DNA of 64,000 bases, taken from Bacillus sp. UNC41MFS5 (lineage in GTDB: Bacteria; Bacillota; Bacilli; Bacillales_B; DSM-18226). Position 1 is the stretch's first letter, and every line of letters begins with the position of its first letter. The translations under genes were made by a program, and so were the position numbers. The notes below the pieces were generated by a model. The model ran no database searches, was not told the origin of the DNA, and saw nothing but the letters and a program-made list of their open reading frames with translations. Shown one piece after another: positions 17,484-25,367 of this stretch. Where the stretch lies: positions 1,223,183 to 1,287,182 of the forward strand of contig NZ_KK366017.1 of the NCBI RefSeq assembly GCF_000686805.1, read 5' to 3'.

Positions 17484-17699
17484 TTACTTCTTTAAATTAA
17501 CTGTACCTTGTTGAGATTCTTTGATATCTTCTTTAATTTCTTCCCTTATATCATCCGCAATTCCATCAGTGGCTTTTTTAAATTCACGAATTGAACGGCC
17601 AAAGGCACGGCCAATTTCAGGGAGTTTGTTTGGACCAAAAATGACTAAAGCAACGATTAATATCAAAATTAATCCTGGTACACCAATATTAGAAAACAT
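17484..17699 (-). CDS. tatA: Twin-arginine translocase subunit TatA/TatE
   Basis: Tat pore-forming subunit of 71 aa: a short N-terminal helix (about 6-22) followed by the conserved [23 protein letters not shown] amphipathic region (the hinge FGP motif and GR) and an acidic tail. ATG 17699 follows GGAGATG. No tatC is adjacent; the nearest upstream gene is a peptidase 12 bases away, probably co-transcribed. It must work with a TatC encoded elsewhere. Confidence 0.93.
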   Translation of the reverse strand: MFSNIGVPGLILILIVALVIFGPNKLPEIGRAFGRSIREFKKATDGIADDIREEIKEDIKESQQGTVNLKK

Positions 17700-17710
17700 A
17701 TTTTCATCTC

Positions 17711-18760
17711 CTACTGGATTAAATCCGCCTGCACGTAATGATACAGTAGTTTTGAAGTATTTTCAATGGAAGTTTCATGTGTTCTCTCGAACGCATGAGA
17801 AGAATCGATTCCAGGCCCGATTAAGCCATGGACGATATCATGACCAGAGCGGATTGCAGCAGAAGCATCTGAACCATAGAAAGGATATATATCCAATTTA
17901 TAATCGATGTTGTTTTCCTCGGCAAGTCGCACTAAATTCTTTCTCAATTCAAAATGATATGGTCCACTTGCATCCTTCACACAAATAGAAACAGTGTATT
18001 CATCCGTTGATTGTCCGTCGCCCATTGCCCCCATATCGACTGCTAAATATTCCACAGTTTCGGGAGTAATATTTGAGTTTCCCCCATAACCGATTTCTTC
18101 ATTGTTAGAAATTAGGAAATGAGTTGTATGGGGGAGGGTGATATTTTCTAACTTAATTTGTTTTATTAATTGAAGTAGGATAGCCACACTTGCTTTATCA
18201 TCTAAATGGCGCGACTTAATATAGCCACTTGGTGTGATTTCCACACGAGGGTCAAATGAAACAAAATCACCCACTTCAATTCCAAGTGCACGAACTTCTT
18301 CGGCATTATGTACCTTTTCATCGATTCTAATTTCAATATTATCCTGATTGCGCTCAGCTTTCCCCGCATCTTTATAAACATGGACAGAAGTTTGGTGCAT
18401 TAAAATGGTTCCGGTGATTTTTTTTCCGCTGCTTGTTTCAATTTGACAATATTCGCCTTCAATGGAGTTATACTTAAATCCGCCAATTAGATCAATCTTT
18501 AAGCGTCCATTTGATTTTACTTCCTTTACCATCGCACCAAGTGTATCCACATGTGCTGTCAGCATCCGATGTTTACTTGAATCCTCTCCTGAAATTGTCG
18601 CGATTAGCCCGCCTTTACGGTTTCTATATGTTTGAATTTGTAATTCGGCCAGGTATTTTTCAACATAGGTAATGACTTCATTTGTATTTCCAGAGGGGCT
18701 TGGAATGGATACTAAATCAGCTATTAATTTCATTGTATCTTTAGTTTTTGTATTTACCAC
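17711..18760 (-). CDS. M42-family metallo-aminopeptidase (glutamyl aminopeptidase/FrvX-like)
   Basis: Cytosolic dinuclear-zinc aminopeptidase of 349 aa, normal family length. Metal ligands and catalytic residues: [10 protein letters not shown] (His/Asp), [12 protein letters not shown] (bridging Asp), NNEEIGYGG (catalytic Glu pair), AVDMGAMG (Asp) and [10 protein letters not shown] (His). Related to Bacillus YsdC-type peptidases. A start at ATG 18760 gives MVNTKTKD; the ribosome site GAAAGGAGC is upstream. It lies 12 bases before tatA on the same strand. Confidence 0.92.
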   Translation of the reverse strand: MVNTKTKDTMKLIADLVSIPSPSGNTNEVITYVEKYLAELQIQTYRNRKGGLIATISGEDSSKHRMLTAHVDTLGAMVKEVKSNGRLKIDLIGGFKYNSIEGEYCQIETSSGKKITGTILMHQTSVHVYKDAGKAERNQDNIEIRIDEKVHNAEEVRALGIEVGDFVSFDPRVEITPSGYIKSRHLDDKASVAILLQLIKQIKLENITLPHTTHFLISNNEEIGYGGNSNITPETVEYLAVDMGAMGDGQSTDEYTVSICVKDASGPYHFELRKNLVRLAEENNIDYKLDIYPFYGSDASAAIRSGHDIVHGLIGPGIDSSHAFERTHETSIENTSKLLYHYVQADLIQ

Positions 18761-18855
18761 AGCAACTGCTCCTTTCTAAATAACCCTAGCTACTATTATA
18801 CATAATAATGACATTTAAGTGTTTATTCGCAATTATGGTCAACTATTTAAAACCT

Positions 18856-19806
18856 TTATTTAAACCAACCTTTCTTCTTAAACCAAAGAGACATGCCCAT
18901 CGCAACTAAAACCATTAGAATCAGCGAGAAAAAAAAACCATATTTCGATGATAATCCAGGCATATAGCCGAAATTCATCCCATACAATCCAGCGATAAAT
19001 GAGAGCGGCATAAAAATCGTGGTAATCACGGTTAAAACCTTCATGACATGATTGGTTTGATGGGAGTTGAGTGAAATATAGCTGTCGCGGATGTCCGTGG
19101 TTAATTCACGGTTTGCCTCAATCATTTCTGTTAATTTCAGTAAATGGTCATGAATATCAGAATAGTATTCCCTTTTCCCCTGAATGGAAGTAAGTCGCTG
19201 TGAATTTAGGACTCTGTATATAAGATCGCGCATCGGTGAAATGGTGTGCCTCAATGATAGTAGATGGTGCCTTGTATCAAATAAATCCTCCAGCAATGCC
19301 TCCATGGATCTTCCTCTAGAATTCTCGTCAATTTCAGTTAATCGTTCTTCGATTTTAAAGACTTGCGGGAAATAACTATCAACCATTTTATCAAGTACAA
19401 GGTATAAAACATGTGTTGGCTCCCACTTTTCAATGTTAGTCGACTCAGTAAATCGTTTCCATACCGCTTCGATTTCAGTTGAAGGGTTAAGGTGAAAGGA
19501 AACGATATAGTTTTCACTTAGGAAAAAATCAATCTCGTCTCTTTTGAGTGTTTGGTGATTTAGAGACTGTGTAATAAAAAAAGTGTGGTCCTCATAATAA
19601 TCCAACTTAGGTCTTTGTAAGTGATTAATACAATCCTCGATCGCCAATGGATGAAAATGAAAAGGATCTCGTAGATATTCGATTTCCTCATCCGTTGGTA
19701 GATGAAAATCAATCCAATACCATTTATATTCCCCTCTAAGCAAATCAACGATTGCTACATCTTTAACCAATTCATAATTTTCATTTACAGCAATTGTCTT
19801 AATCAT
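18856..19806 (-). CDS. corA: CorA-family divalent metal ion transporter
   Basis: Mg2+/Co2+ channel of 316 aa. A long N-terminal cytoplasmic domain and coiled helix precede two C-terminal membrane helices; the signature YGMNF (GMN) ends the first helix at about 281-285, with a Lys-rich tail after the second. ATG 19806 follows AAGGAG. A perfect 8-bp inverted repeat lies 39-68 bases upstream. No M-box magnesium riboswitch is visible in the leader. Confidence 0.93.
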   Translation of the reverse strand: MIKTIAVNENYELVKDVAIVDLLRGEYKWYWIDFHLPTDEEIEYLRDPFHFHPLAIEDCINHLQRPKLDYYEDHTFFITQSLNHQTLKRDEIDFFLSENYIVSFHLNPSTEIEAVWKRFTESTNIEKWEPTHVLYLVLDKMVDSYFPQVFKIEERLTEIDENSRGRSMEALLEDLFDTRHHLLSLRHTISPMRDLIYRVLNSQRLTSIQGKREYYSDIHDHLLKLTEMIEANRELTTDIRDSYISLNSHQTNHVMKVLTVITTIFMPLSFIAGLYGMNFGYMPGLSSKYGFFFSLILMVLVAMGMSLWFKKKGWFK

Positions 19807-19844
19807 AATAACTCCTTAAATTGACTGACCATCTTCTTTTATAG

Positions 19845-19874
19845 GATGGTATAGTTTAGGAATAAAATACCATC
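19845..19874. repeat. Inverted repeat in the corA upstream region
   Basis: GATGGTAT (19845-19852) and ATACCATC (19867-19874) are perfect complements with a 14-base spacer. It could be an operator or a leader hairpin; a further GATGGT occurs nearer the gene. Confidence 0.5.
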
Positions 19875-19949
19875 TAGTGAGGAATTTATAAAGAAAGAAG
19901 TTGTTGAGAGGTAAAAAAAATAAACATTGAGGATAAGGGGTCAAATGAA

Positions 19950-19982
19950 TAAAAAAGAGGTATTCAAAGAAGAATGCCTCTT
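19950..19982 (-). terminator. Terminator of the radical SAM gene
   Basis: AAGAGGCATTC / GAATACCTCTT on the minus strand, followed by a T tract. Confidence 0.8.
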
Positions 19983-19998
19983 AATAAATCTAAAAATA

Positions 19999-21204
19999 TT
20001 ACACACTAGGTGAAGTTTCTTTATTCCGCATCGCTTGTGGTATGTAAACACAGAACGGTTCACTTTCCATATAGTCTCCTGTAACTGCATAGGTACGCGA
20101 ACGAGAGCCGCCGCACATTTTGTTATATTCACAGACGCCGCATTTTCCTTTGTAGTTATCAGGCTGGCGTAGTTCTTTAAACACTTTTGCTTCACGGTAA
20201 ATTTCAGCGAGCGGGGTATCACGGACGTTTCCACCGACGATTGGGAGTAAGCCACTTGGCATTACATCACCAATATGCGAGACAAATGCAAAGCCGTTGC
20301 CATCATTTACACCTTTTGGTGCCCGCTTTAAACCATCATGCATAGAAGCAAAATCAGTAGTAATGGAATCTTCGTAATGAATTTCACCTTTTTCAATCAA
20401 TTGTTCGCGTGTTTTTTGCTGCAAAACAACTCTGCGGTAATGCTGGGCTGCCGTTGTTTTGATATCATATGGAGCAGTTTTGCTCAATTCATATAACCAA
20501 CGGAACACTTTTTCATGTTCAGCGGGGGAGATACAAGCGTCCATTTGTCCTCTGCCTGTTGGAACAAGTAAAAAGATATACCACATTACAGCACCCAGTT
20601 CGCTGACAAGCTTTGCCATTTGTTCAAGCGAATCATAATTATAACGTGAGATGACAGTATTTATTTGCAGCGGCATATCTAATTCGTTTAGATATTTTAT
20701 TTTTTCAACGGTAAGATCAAATGATCCGGGAGTCCCGCGGAAATGGTCATGAATTTCTGGAGTTGGACCATCTAAGCTAAAGCCCCAGCGAGAAAGTCCG
20801 ACGTCCTTGAACATTTTCATTTTTTCTTTGGTAACATTAGCAGTAGCACTTGGTGTCATCGAAACACGCATACCTTTTTTGATCGCATAATCAGCAAGCT
20901 CATAAAGGTCTTCTCTCATCATACAATCCCCGCCAGTAAATACGAGCATCGGATTATCCATTTCATAGATTTGATCAATTAAATTAATTCCTTCAGCATG
21001 TGTTAGTTCACGTGGGTCTGGAGTAAGCTGGGCATCAGCACGGCAGTGAACACACTTAAGCTGACAGGCTCTAGTTACTTCCCAAATGACAATAAATGGA
21101 TTCTTGTCATAATCTATTACATTTCTCATTCCATGAGGATGCCCCATAGCATGAGGATGTCCTTTTCCAATTCCTTGTCCTTGCATCATCATCACCCAAA
21201 TCAT
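19999..21204 (-). CDS. Radical SAM/SPASM protein with His-rich N-terminus (AhbD/NirJ-like)
   Basis: Protein of up to 401 aa. The radical SAM cluster motif CQLKCVHC is at about 48-55; GGDCMMREDL is the SAM-binding GGE-like motif. A SPASM-type C-terminus contains CGVCEYNKMCGG and a final CVY for auxiliary Fe-S clusters. The arrangement resembles haem-pathway enzymes (AhbD/NirJ) and SPASM peptide-modifying relatives; the substrate is unknown. The N-terminus has GHPHAMGHPHGM, an unusual metal-ligand-like extension. The start is uncertain: ATG 21204 has no ribosome site, while GGGTG precedes the ATG at 21186. Confidence 0.82.
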   Translation of the reverse strand: MIWVMMMQGQGIGKGHPHAMGHPHGMRNVIDYDKNPFIVIWEVTRACQLKCVHCRADAQLTPDPRELTHAEGINLIDQIYEMDNPMLVFTGGDCMMREDLYELADYAIKKGMRVSMTPSATANVTKEKMKMFKDVGLSRWGFSLDGPTPEIHDHFRGTPGSFDLTVEKIKYLNELDMPLQINTVISRYNYDSLEQMAKLVSELGAVMWYIFLLVPTGRGQMDACISPAEHEKVFRWLYELSKTAPYDIKTTAAQHYRRVVLQQKTREQLIEKGEIHYEDSITTDFASMHDGLKRAPKGVNDGNGFAFVSHIGDVMPSGLLPIVGGNVRDTPLAEIYREAKVFKELRQPDNYKGKCGVCEYNKMCGGSRSRTYAVTGDYMESEPFCVYIPQAMRNKETSPSV

Positions 21205-21563
21205 TATGATTTATAAAACTATAAAGATTGTTTCTATAGGTTTATTATAGGTTTAACAGACTAGAGTGCATGGTAGGATTGTTACAATATTTCTACATTA
21301 CTTGTGTGAATTATTTGATTTCTGCAAAAATCAAAAACATCCTTTCTATTACATTTATGTTACAAAAATATTAATAAATAAATTAGGAACCCCTAGCAAG
21401 ACAGATTGATAGAGGATTTAGGGATAATTTTTTTGAAATATTTGCGGTTATCTTTGTTAATACTGTTATTTTTTTACTAGTAAGCCATATCTTTGGGGAT
21501 TCAACCAACCATTCACAGTCGTTTATGATGTAAGTACATAAACGAAATTGAAAGGGTGCTACG
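21205..21563. other. Divergent intergenic region
   Basis: About 360 AT-rich bases between the radical SAM gene and the NlpC/P60 gene. It contains the inverted repeat at 21520-21544; no RNA element or credible small gene was seen. No confident sigma-A promoter could be assigned. Confidence 0.5.
21520..21544. repeat. Perfect inverted repeat upstream of the LysM-NlpC/P60 gene
   Basis: CGTTTATG (21520-21527) and CATAAACG (21537-21544) with a 9-base spacer, 19 bases before the start codon. It is either an operator or a leader hairpin. Confidence 0.6.
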
Positions 21564-22337
21564 ATGAAAAAACATCTACTATCTATCGCAGCAACGGCGG
21601 GGATCCTGTTTTCTACATATGTTGGAACGGCTAGTGCACACGAAAACATTTATACTGTCCAATCAGGGGATACTCTATGGAAAATTTCACAAGCCAATAA
21701 AGTCAGTGTTGCAGACTTGAAAACTTGGAACCAACTTACGACTGATTCTCTTTATGTAAATCAGAAGCTGACATTATTAGCACCACACAGCCATGAAACA
21801 GCAACTGTAACCTATACAGTCCAAAAAGGGGATACATTATACCTAATTGCGATCCGTAACAAACTTACTGTTGTCCAACTTAAATCACTGAATAATCTTA
21901 CATCTGATACAATTTATATTGGACAAGTTTTGAAAATAACTACTAGTGGAACAACAACACCAGTGCCGGTCCCAACAGTATCAAAGGCGCAAATGGTAAT
22001 GGAAGAAGCAAAAAAATACATTGGGACACCGTATTTATGGGGCGGAAATACGCCTGCTGGTTTTGATTGCAGTGGGCTAACGAGCTACGTGTTTAATAAG
22101 GTTGGAGTATCAATTCCACGAACGGCGGCCACACAATGGTCAGGAATGAAGGCTGTCAGCACCCCAAAACCCGGAGACTTAGTATTCTTTGAAACATACG
22201 CTCCTGGTCCTACACATGTAGGGATATATTTGGGCAACAACCAATTCATTCAAGCTGGTTCAAAAGGCGTATCAATCGCTGATATGACAAATTCCTATTG
22301 GAAACCAAGATACCTTGGTGCGAGAACAGCATTTTAA
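21564..22337 (+). CDS. Secreted LysM-LysM-NlpC/P60 peptidoglycan endopeptidase (LytE-like)
   Basis: Cell-wall hydrolase of 257 aa. Signal peptide 1-25 (AS-AHE), LysM domain 1 (about 29-72, YTVQSGDTLWKISQ), LysM domain 2 (about 81-125, YTVQKGDTLYLIA), a short Thr/Pro linker and an NlpC/P60 domain with catalytic Cys in FDCSGLTSYV, His in THVGIYLG and a third polar residue near FIQAGSKG. The family cleaves the D-Glu-meso-DAP bond of peptidoglycan stems. RBS AAAGGGTG. Smaller than B. subtilis LytE, which has three LysM repeats. Confidence 0.93.
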   Translation: MKKHLLSIAATAGILFSTYVGTASAHENIYTVQSGDTLWKISQANKVSVADLKTWNQLTTDSLYVNQKLTLLAPHSHETATVTYTVQKGDTLYLIAIRNKLTVVQLKSLNNLTSDTIYIGQVLKITTSGTTTPVPVPTVSKAQMVMEEAKKYIGTPYLWGGNTPAGFDCSGLTSYVFNKVGVSIPRTAATQWSGMKAVSTPKPGDLVFFETYAPGPTHVGIYLGNNQFIQAGSKGVSIADMTNSYWKPRYLGARTAF

Positions 22338-22348
22338 TAGAAAATCAG

Positions 22349-22385
22349 AAGGGCCTTTTCAACACGAAAGGCCCTTTTATTTTTC
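22349..22385 (+). terminator. Terminator
   Basis: AAGGGCCTTT / AAAGGCCCTT with 8-base loop, then TTATTTTTC. Confidence 0.85.
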
Positions 22386-22445
22386 AAAAATTAAAAATAT
22401 AGTATGATAGGATTAATCAAAAAATGAAGTGAAGGGAGTTGTCGG

Positions 22446-23075
22446 ATGTTTAAAAGAATATTAAGTATAGGAATTCTATTGTTAATCATAGCAATTGGTT
22501 TATTTCAAAAGGATGAATTACTTCACCTTGTTCAACAAGGGGGAGCCTTATCCATTTTAATAAGTATGTTATTAGTAGCGATTTGTGTCTTTTTTCCCGT
22601 CATTCCATTTCCCGTTCTAGCAGGAACGATTGGTGCGGTATTTGGAACATCTCAAGGGTTGATTGTATCCTTAACAGGCGCCATGGTAGGAACAATGGCT
22701 TTCTTTTTCCTGTCTAGGTATGGTTTTCGTGATTATGCTCAGCAAAAACTAATGAATTATCCAAAGGTTCAAGAATACGATGAGCTTCTAAATAAGAATT
22801 CCTTTGTTGCGATCTTAACCTGTCGATTAATTCCAATCATACCGGCACCGGTTGTTAATATCGTTTGTGGTTTAAGTCATGTTAAATGGTTAACTTTTTT
22901 TACGGCATCATTCATTGGAAAAATACCAAATATTCTACTGTTGTCGTACGCAGGTGCATTATTTAGTAACAACAAGCTCTACTCTTTTGGAATATATGGA
23001 GTTTATTTCATTATTATTTTTATCATTAACTTTATTATTATTTATCGCAAACAAGCAAATAAATCATTGGATTAA
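22446..23075 (+). CDS. TVP38/TMEM64-family (VTT domain) membrane protein
   Basis: Integral membrane protein of 209 aa, distantly related to DedA. It shows the VTT hallmarks: FPVIPFPVLAGTIGAVFG (first re-entrant segment), FFFLSRYGFRDYA and LTCRLIPIIPAPVVNIVCGL. Family members are linked to lipid scrambling or transport; function here is not specific. ATG 22446 follows AAGGGAG. Its stop codon overlaps the stop of the convergent gene at 23072 by 3 bases. Confidence 0.87.
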   Translation: MFKRILSIGILLLIIAIGLFQKDELLHLVQQGGALSILISMLLVAICVFFPVIPFPVLAGTIGAVFGTSQGLIVSLTGAMVGTMAFFFLSRYGFRDYAQQKLMNYPKVQEYDELLNKNSFVAILTCRLIPIIPAPVVNIVCGLSHVKWLTFFTASFIGKIPNILLLSYAGALFSNNKLYSFGIYGVYFIIIFIINFIIIYRKQANKSLD

Positions 23076-23422
23076 ACGACTTCTCGAATGTTTAAATCAT
23101 TTTGTTTTTCAACAGAGATAACTTCCTTAAAAAAGCTTTTTAAGATGAGCCATTTAGCTGGATAACTGTAAATGAAATCTTCTATCACCTGTGAGGAATA
23201 ATACAAAAAACAATCGATATGAACTTTTTCTTTTTTTAAGTCATAAAGAAGCGCATGTGGAATGGTGTAGTAGTCATTCAACTGATAAGGATTGAACTTT
23301 ACGACTTGAATTTTTTGCTCATTGATAAAATTTTTTAAAGATTGTTCTTGAAAAGCTATACTTTCTTCCTTACTTTGTCCATTTAAAGAAATACGATCAT
23401 TAATAAAATAAATTCCCTGCAT
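23072..23422 (-). CDS. Hypothetical protein with a resolvase-like N-terminal pattern
   Basis: Protein of 116 aa. The pattern SKEESIAFQEQSLKNFINEQ followed by a short strand resembles the SxxxQ-helix-strand opening of serine recombinases, but the catalytic Ser region (Y-x-R-x-S) and DNA-binding domain are absent. ATG 23446 lacks a ribosome site; ATG 23422 follows GGGGTG by 7 bases, so it is used. Function unknown; a non-catalytic resolvase-fold protein is only a suggestion. Confidence 0.6.
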   Translation of the reverse strand: MQGIYFINDRISLNGQSKEESIAFQEQSLKNFINEQKIQVVKFNPYQLNDYYTIPHALLYDLKKEKVHIDCFLYYSSQVIEDFIYSYPAKWLILKSFFKEVISVEKQNDLNIREVV

Positions 23423-23518
23423 AAAATACACCCCAATTTTTTTCATTGATTGGTATTGTTATTGACAGGGTTTAGAAGAAGTATACTTAATTTAGAAAAT
23501 ACATATGGAGAGAAAAAA

Positions 23519-24124
23519 ATGATAAGTGCCGCAATACATGGATTTATTTTAGCTTTTGGACTCATCCTGCCTCTCGGAGTCCAAAATGTGTTTATTTTTA
23601 ATCAAGGGGCGATGCAGTCACGATGGTTCTACGTTCTACCAGTCGTTTTGACCGCTTCCATTTGTGATACATTACTTATTTCATTAGCTGTTTTTGGTGT
23701 CTCAGCGGTTGTTTTAGGTGTTGCCTGGATAAAGGTAACGTTATTGCTTTTTGGGATATTATTTTTGCTATACATGGGGTATTCAACATGGAAAAGTAAA
23801 CCGAATGCCGAGAAAACAACAGGTGATAGATTTTCACCCCAAAAACAGATTATCTTTGCTGCCTCAGTCTCTTTATTAAACCCTCACGCAATCATGGATA
23901 CCATTGGAGTAATTGGTACTAGCTCCTTATCATATTCGGGGTCAGCCAAAATTACCTTTATGGTGGTATGTATTTTGGTTTCCTGGCTATGGTTCTTTGG
24001 TTTGTCGATTGTGGGCAGTTTGGTAGGGAAAGTAGATTCCTCAGGGAGATTTATTCTTATTTTAAATAAAATTTCGGCTCTAATAATGTGGGGAACAGCT
24101 GTTTATCTTATGTTTTCTCTTTAA
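23519..24124 (+). CDS. LysE/ArgO-family amino acid exporter
   Basis: Membrane exporter of 201 aa with about six helices. The signature LPLGVQNVFIFNQGAMQ (about 18-34) and SLLNPHAIMDTIGVIG (about 118-133) match the LysE family that exports basic amino acids. ATG 23519 follows TGGAGAG; the in-frame upstream ATG at 23450 has no ribosome site. Substrate lysine or arginine inferred from the family. Confidence 0.9.
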   Translation: MISAAIHGFILAFGLILPLGVQNVFIFNQGAMQSRWFYVLPVVLTASICDTLLISLAVFGVSAVVLGVAWIKVTLLLFGILFLLYMGYSTWKSKPNAEKTTGDRFSPQKQIIFAASVSLLNPHAIMDTIGVIGTSSLSYSGSAKITFMVVCILVSWLWFFGLSIVGSLVGKVDSSGRFILILNKISALIMWGTAVYLMFSL

Positions 24125-24164
24125 CGAAATGTGTATTCTTCTTACTATTTGAAGGATATGGAAC

Positions 24165-24198
24165 AAAAGCACGCATTTAAGTATGAATGCGTGCTTTT
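24165..24198 (+). terminator. lysE-type gene terminator
   Basis: AAAAGCACGCATT / AATGCGTGCTTTT, a perfect 13-bp stem with an 8-base loop. Confidence 0.9.
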
Positions 24199-24207
24199 CC
24201 CATGAGA

Positions 24208-24300
24208 TAAAAAAATTACCCAGCTATTGGCCGGGTATGCAAAACTAATCTATATTTTAAGGGGGCGGAGGTTTAAGGTTCTTCCGTGAACCTATTTATA
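24208..24300 (-). ncRNA. Candidate stand-alone C-rich small RNA
   Basis: On the minus strand: a 5' hairpin GGTTC-ACGGAA-GAACC (24292-24277), an unpaired C-rich stretch ACCTCCGCCCCC (24272-24261), an A/U-rich linker and an intrinsic terminator TACCCGG-CCAATAG-CTGGGTA (24237-24217) followed by ATTTTTTT. No minus-strand gene lies upstream that could use this terminator; the flanking genes are on the plus strand. TGATAAT (24301-24307) just upstream resembles half of a Fur box. The layout recalls C-rich, Shine-Dalgarno-blocking sRNAs such as FsrA or RoxS, but identity is not established. Confidence 0.5.
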
Positions 24301-24364
24301 TGATAATGGATAAATATTAATAAATTATGAACGAAAGATTAATAGTATAAGAAAAGGTGATAAA

Positions 24365-24556
24365 ATGAGAGATTTTCATTGTTGCGCGACATGCAGGCAT
24401 TTTAAAGCGGAGAAAAGGGCAGAGGGGATGCACTATTATTGTAGTCGTTTAGGCTTTGAAACAAAAACGGCCTACAAATTTAATTGCTGGAGTCCAAAAG
24501 AAAACATTAAGAAAATGATTGATAATAATAGGAAGGATATTGATACTCAAGGATGA
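24365..24556 (+). CDS. Small Cys-rich, probably zinc-binding protein (63 aa)
   Basis: A 63 aa protein with CCATCRHF near the N-terminus, YYCSRLGF in the middle and FNCWSP later: four well-spaced Cys that could hold one zinc. AAAAGGTGATAAA precedes the ATG. No family recognised with confidence. It lies divergently beside the candidate sRNA at 24208-24300. Confidence 0.65.
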   Translation: MRDFHCCATCRHFKAEKRAEGMHYYCSRLGFETKTAYKFNCWSPKENIKKMIDNNRKDIDTQG

Positions 24557-24667
24557 GTTACACTTTTTTCTATAATTAATGACAAATATACATTGTCCTC
24601 CTGTTATTATCATGGTATTTTCATCAATATCATTTAAGGTTTGATTATTGGCAGGGAGTGAATTCTA

Positions 24668-25315
24668 ATGGCTGCAACACATGTTTTTTCAAAGAAAGAG
24701 GAACTAGCGAATTCAATCACACACGGAATAGGAGTAATGCTTAGTATTGCTGCCTTAGTAATATTAATTGTCTACTCATCCCTTTATGGAAACGTTTGGC
24801 ATATCATAAGTTTTACAATCTTTGGTGTAACAATGTTTATTCTATATATGTCTTCTACGCTGCTTCATAGCTTCCCGGAAGGAAAGGTTAAGGACATTTT
24901 CGAAATTTTTGACCATTCTTCTATTTACCTTTTCATTGCCGGGACCTATACCCCGTTTCTACTAATAGTAATTAAAGGAGCACTGGGCTGGACACTTTTC
25001 GGAATAGTTTGGGGACTAGCGATTGCTGGCACAGTCTTTAAATGCTTTTTTGTGAAAAAGTACCTTTTTACCTCGACAGCTCTTTATGTTGTCATGGGGT
25101 GGTTAATTGTCTTTGCCTGGAAACCTTTAGTGAATAATCTCTCGCCACAAGGAATGACCTTTTTAATTATAGGCGGTGCACTTTATACACTAGGCGCCAT
25201 TTTCTATGTGTGGCGAGGGTTTAGATATCACCATGCGGTTTGGCACGTGTTTGTATTGGCCGCAAGTGCAGCACACTTTTTTTGTGTGTTGTTATATGTA
25301 TTGCCGATAAATTAA
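24668..25315 (+). CDS. trhA: Hemolysin III/PAQR family membrane protein (TrhA)
   Basis: Seven-helix membrane protein of 215 aa. Family hallmarks: EELANSITHGIGV at the N-terminus, STLLHSFPEG and FEIFDHSSIYLFIAGTYTPF (conserved Ser, His, Asp of the PAQR core) and YHHAVWHVFVLAASAAHFF at the C-terminus. B. subtilis YplQ is a homologue; PAQR proteins are proposed membrane-energetics or hydrolase proteins. ATG 24668 follows CAGGGAG. Confidence 0.92.
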   Translation: MAATHVFSKKEELANSITHGIGVMLSIAALVILIVYSSLYGNVWHIISFTIFGVTMFILYMSSTLLHSFPEGKVKDIFEIFDHSSIYLFIAGTYTPFLLIVIKGALGWTLFGIVWGLAIAGTVFKCFFVKKYLFTSTALYVVMGWLIVFAWKPLVNNLSPQGMTFLIIGGALYTLGAIFYVWRGFRYHHAVWHVFVLAASAAHFFCVLLYVLPIN

Positions 25316-25318
25316 AAG

Positions 25319-25352
25319 AAACAGCACTCGACACGAGTCTGTTTCTTTTTTT
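25319..25352 (+). terminator. trhA terminator
   Basis: AAACAGcACTCG / GAGTcTGTTTC with one mismatch, followed by a T tract. Confidence 0.75.
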
Positions 25353-25367
25353 ATTATATTTCAGCTG

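Noticed and set aside
19807..19900. Magnesium M-box riboswitch before corA
   Set aside because: The leader is too short and lacks the conserved M-box blocks; only an inverted repeat is present.
19945..20013. Short plus-strand frame with AAGGGG ahead of an ATG
   Set aside because: It coincides with the terminator of the radical SAM gene and its product shows no feature.
21383..21649. Minus-strand open frame upstream of the NlpC/P60 gene
   Set aside because: It overlaps the signal peptide region of the real gene on the other strand and has no ribosome site.
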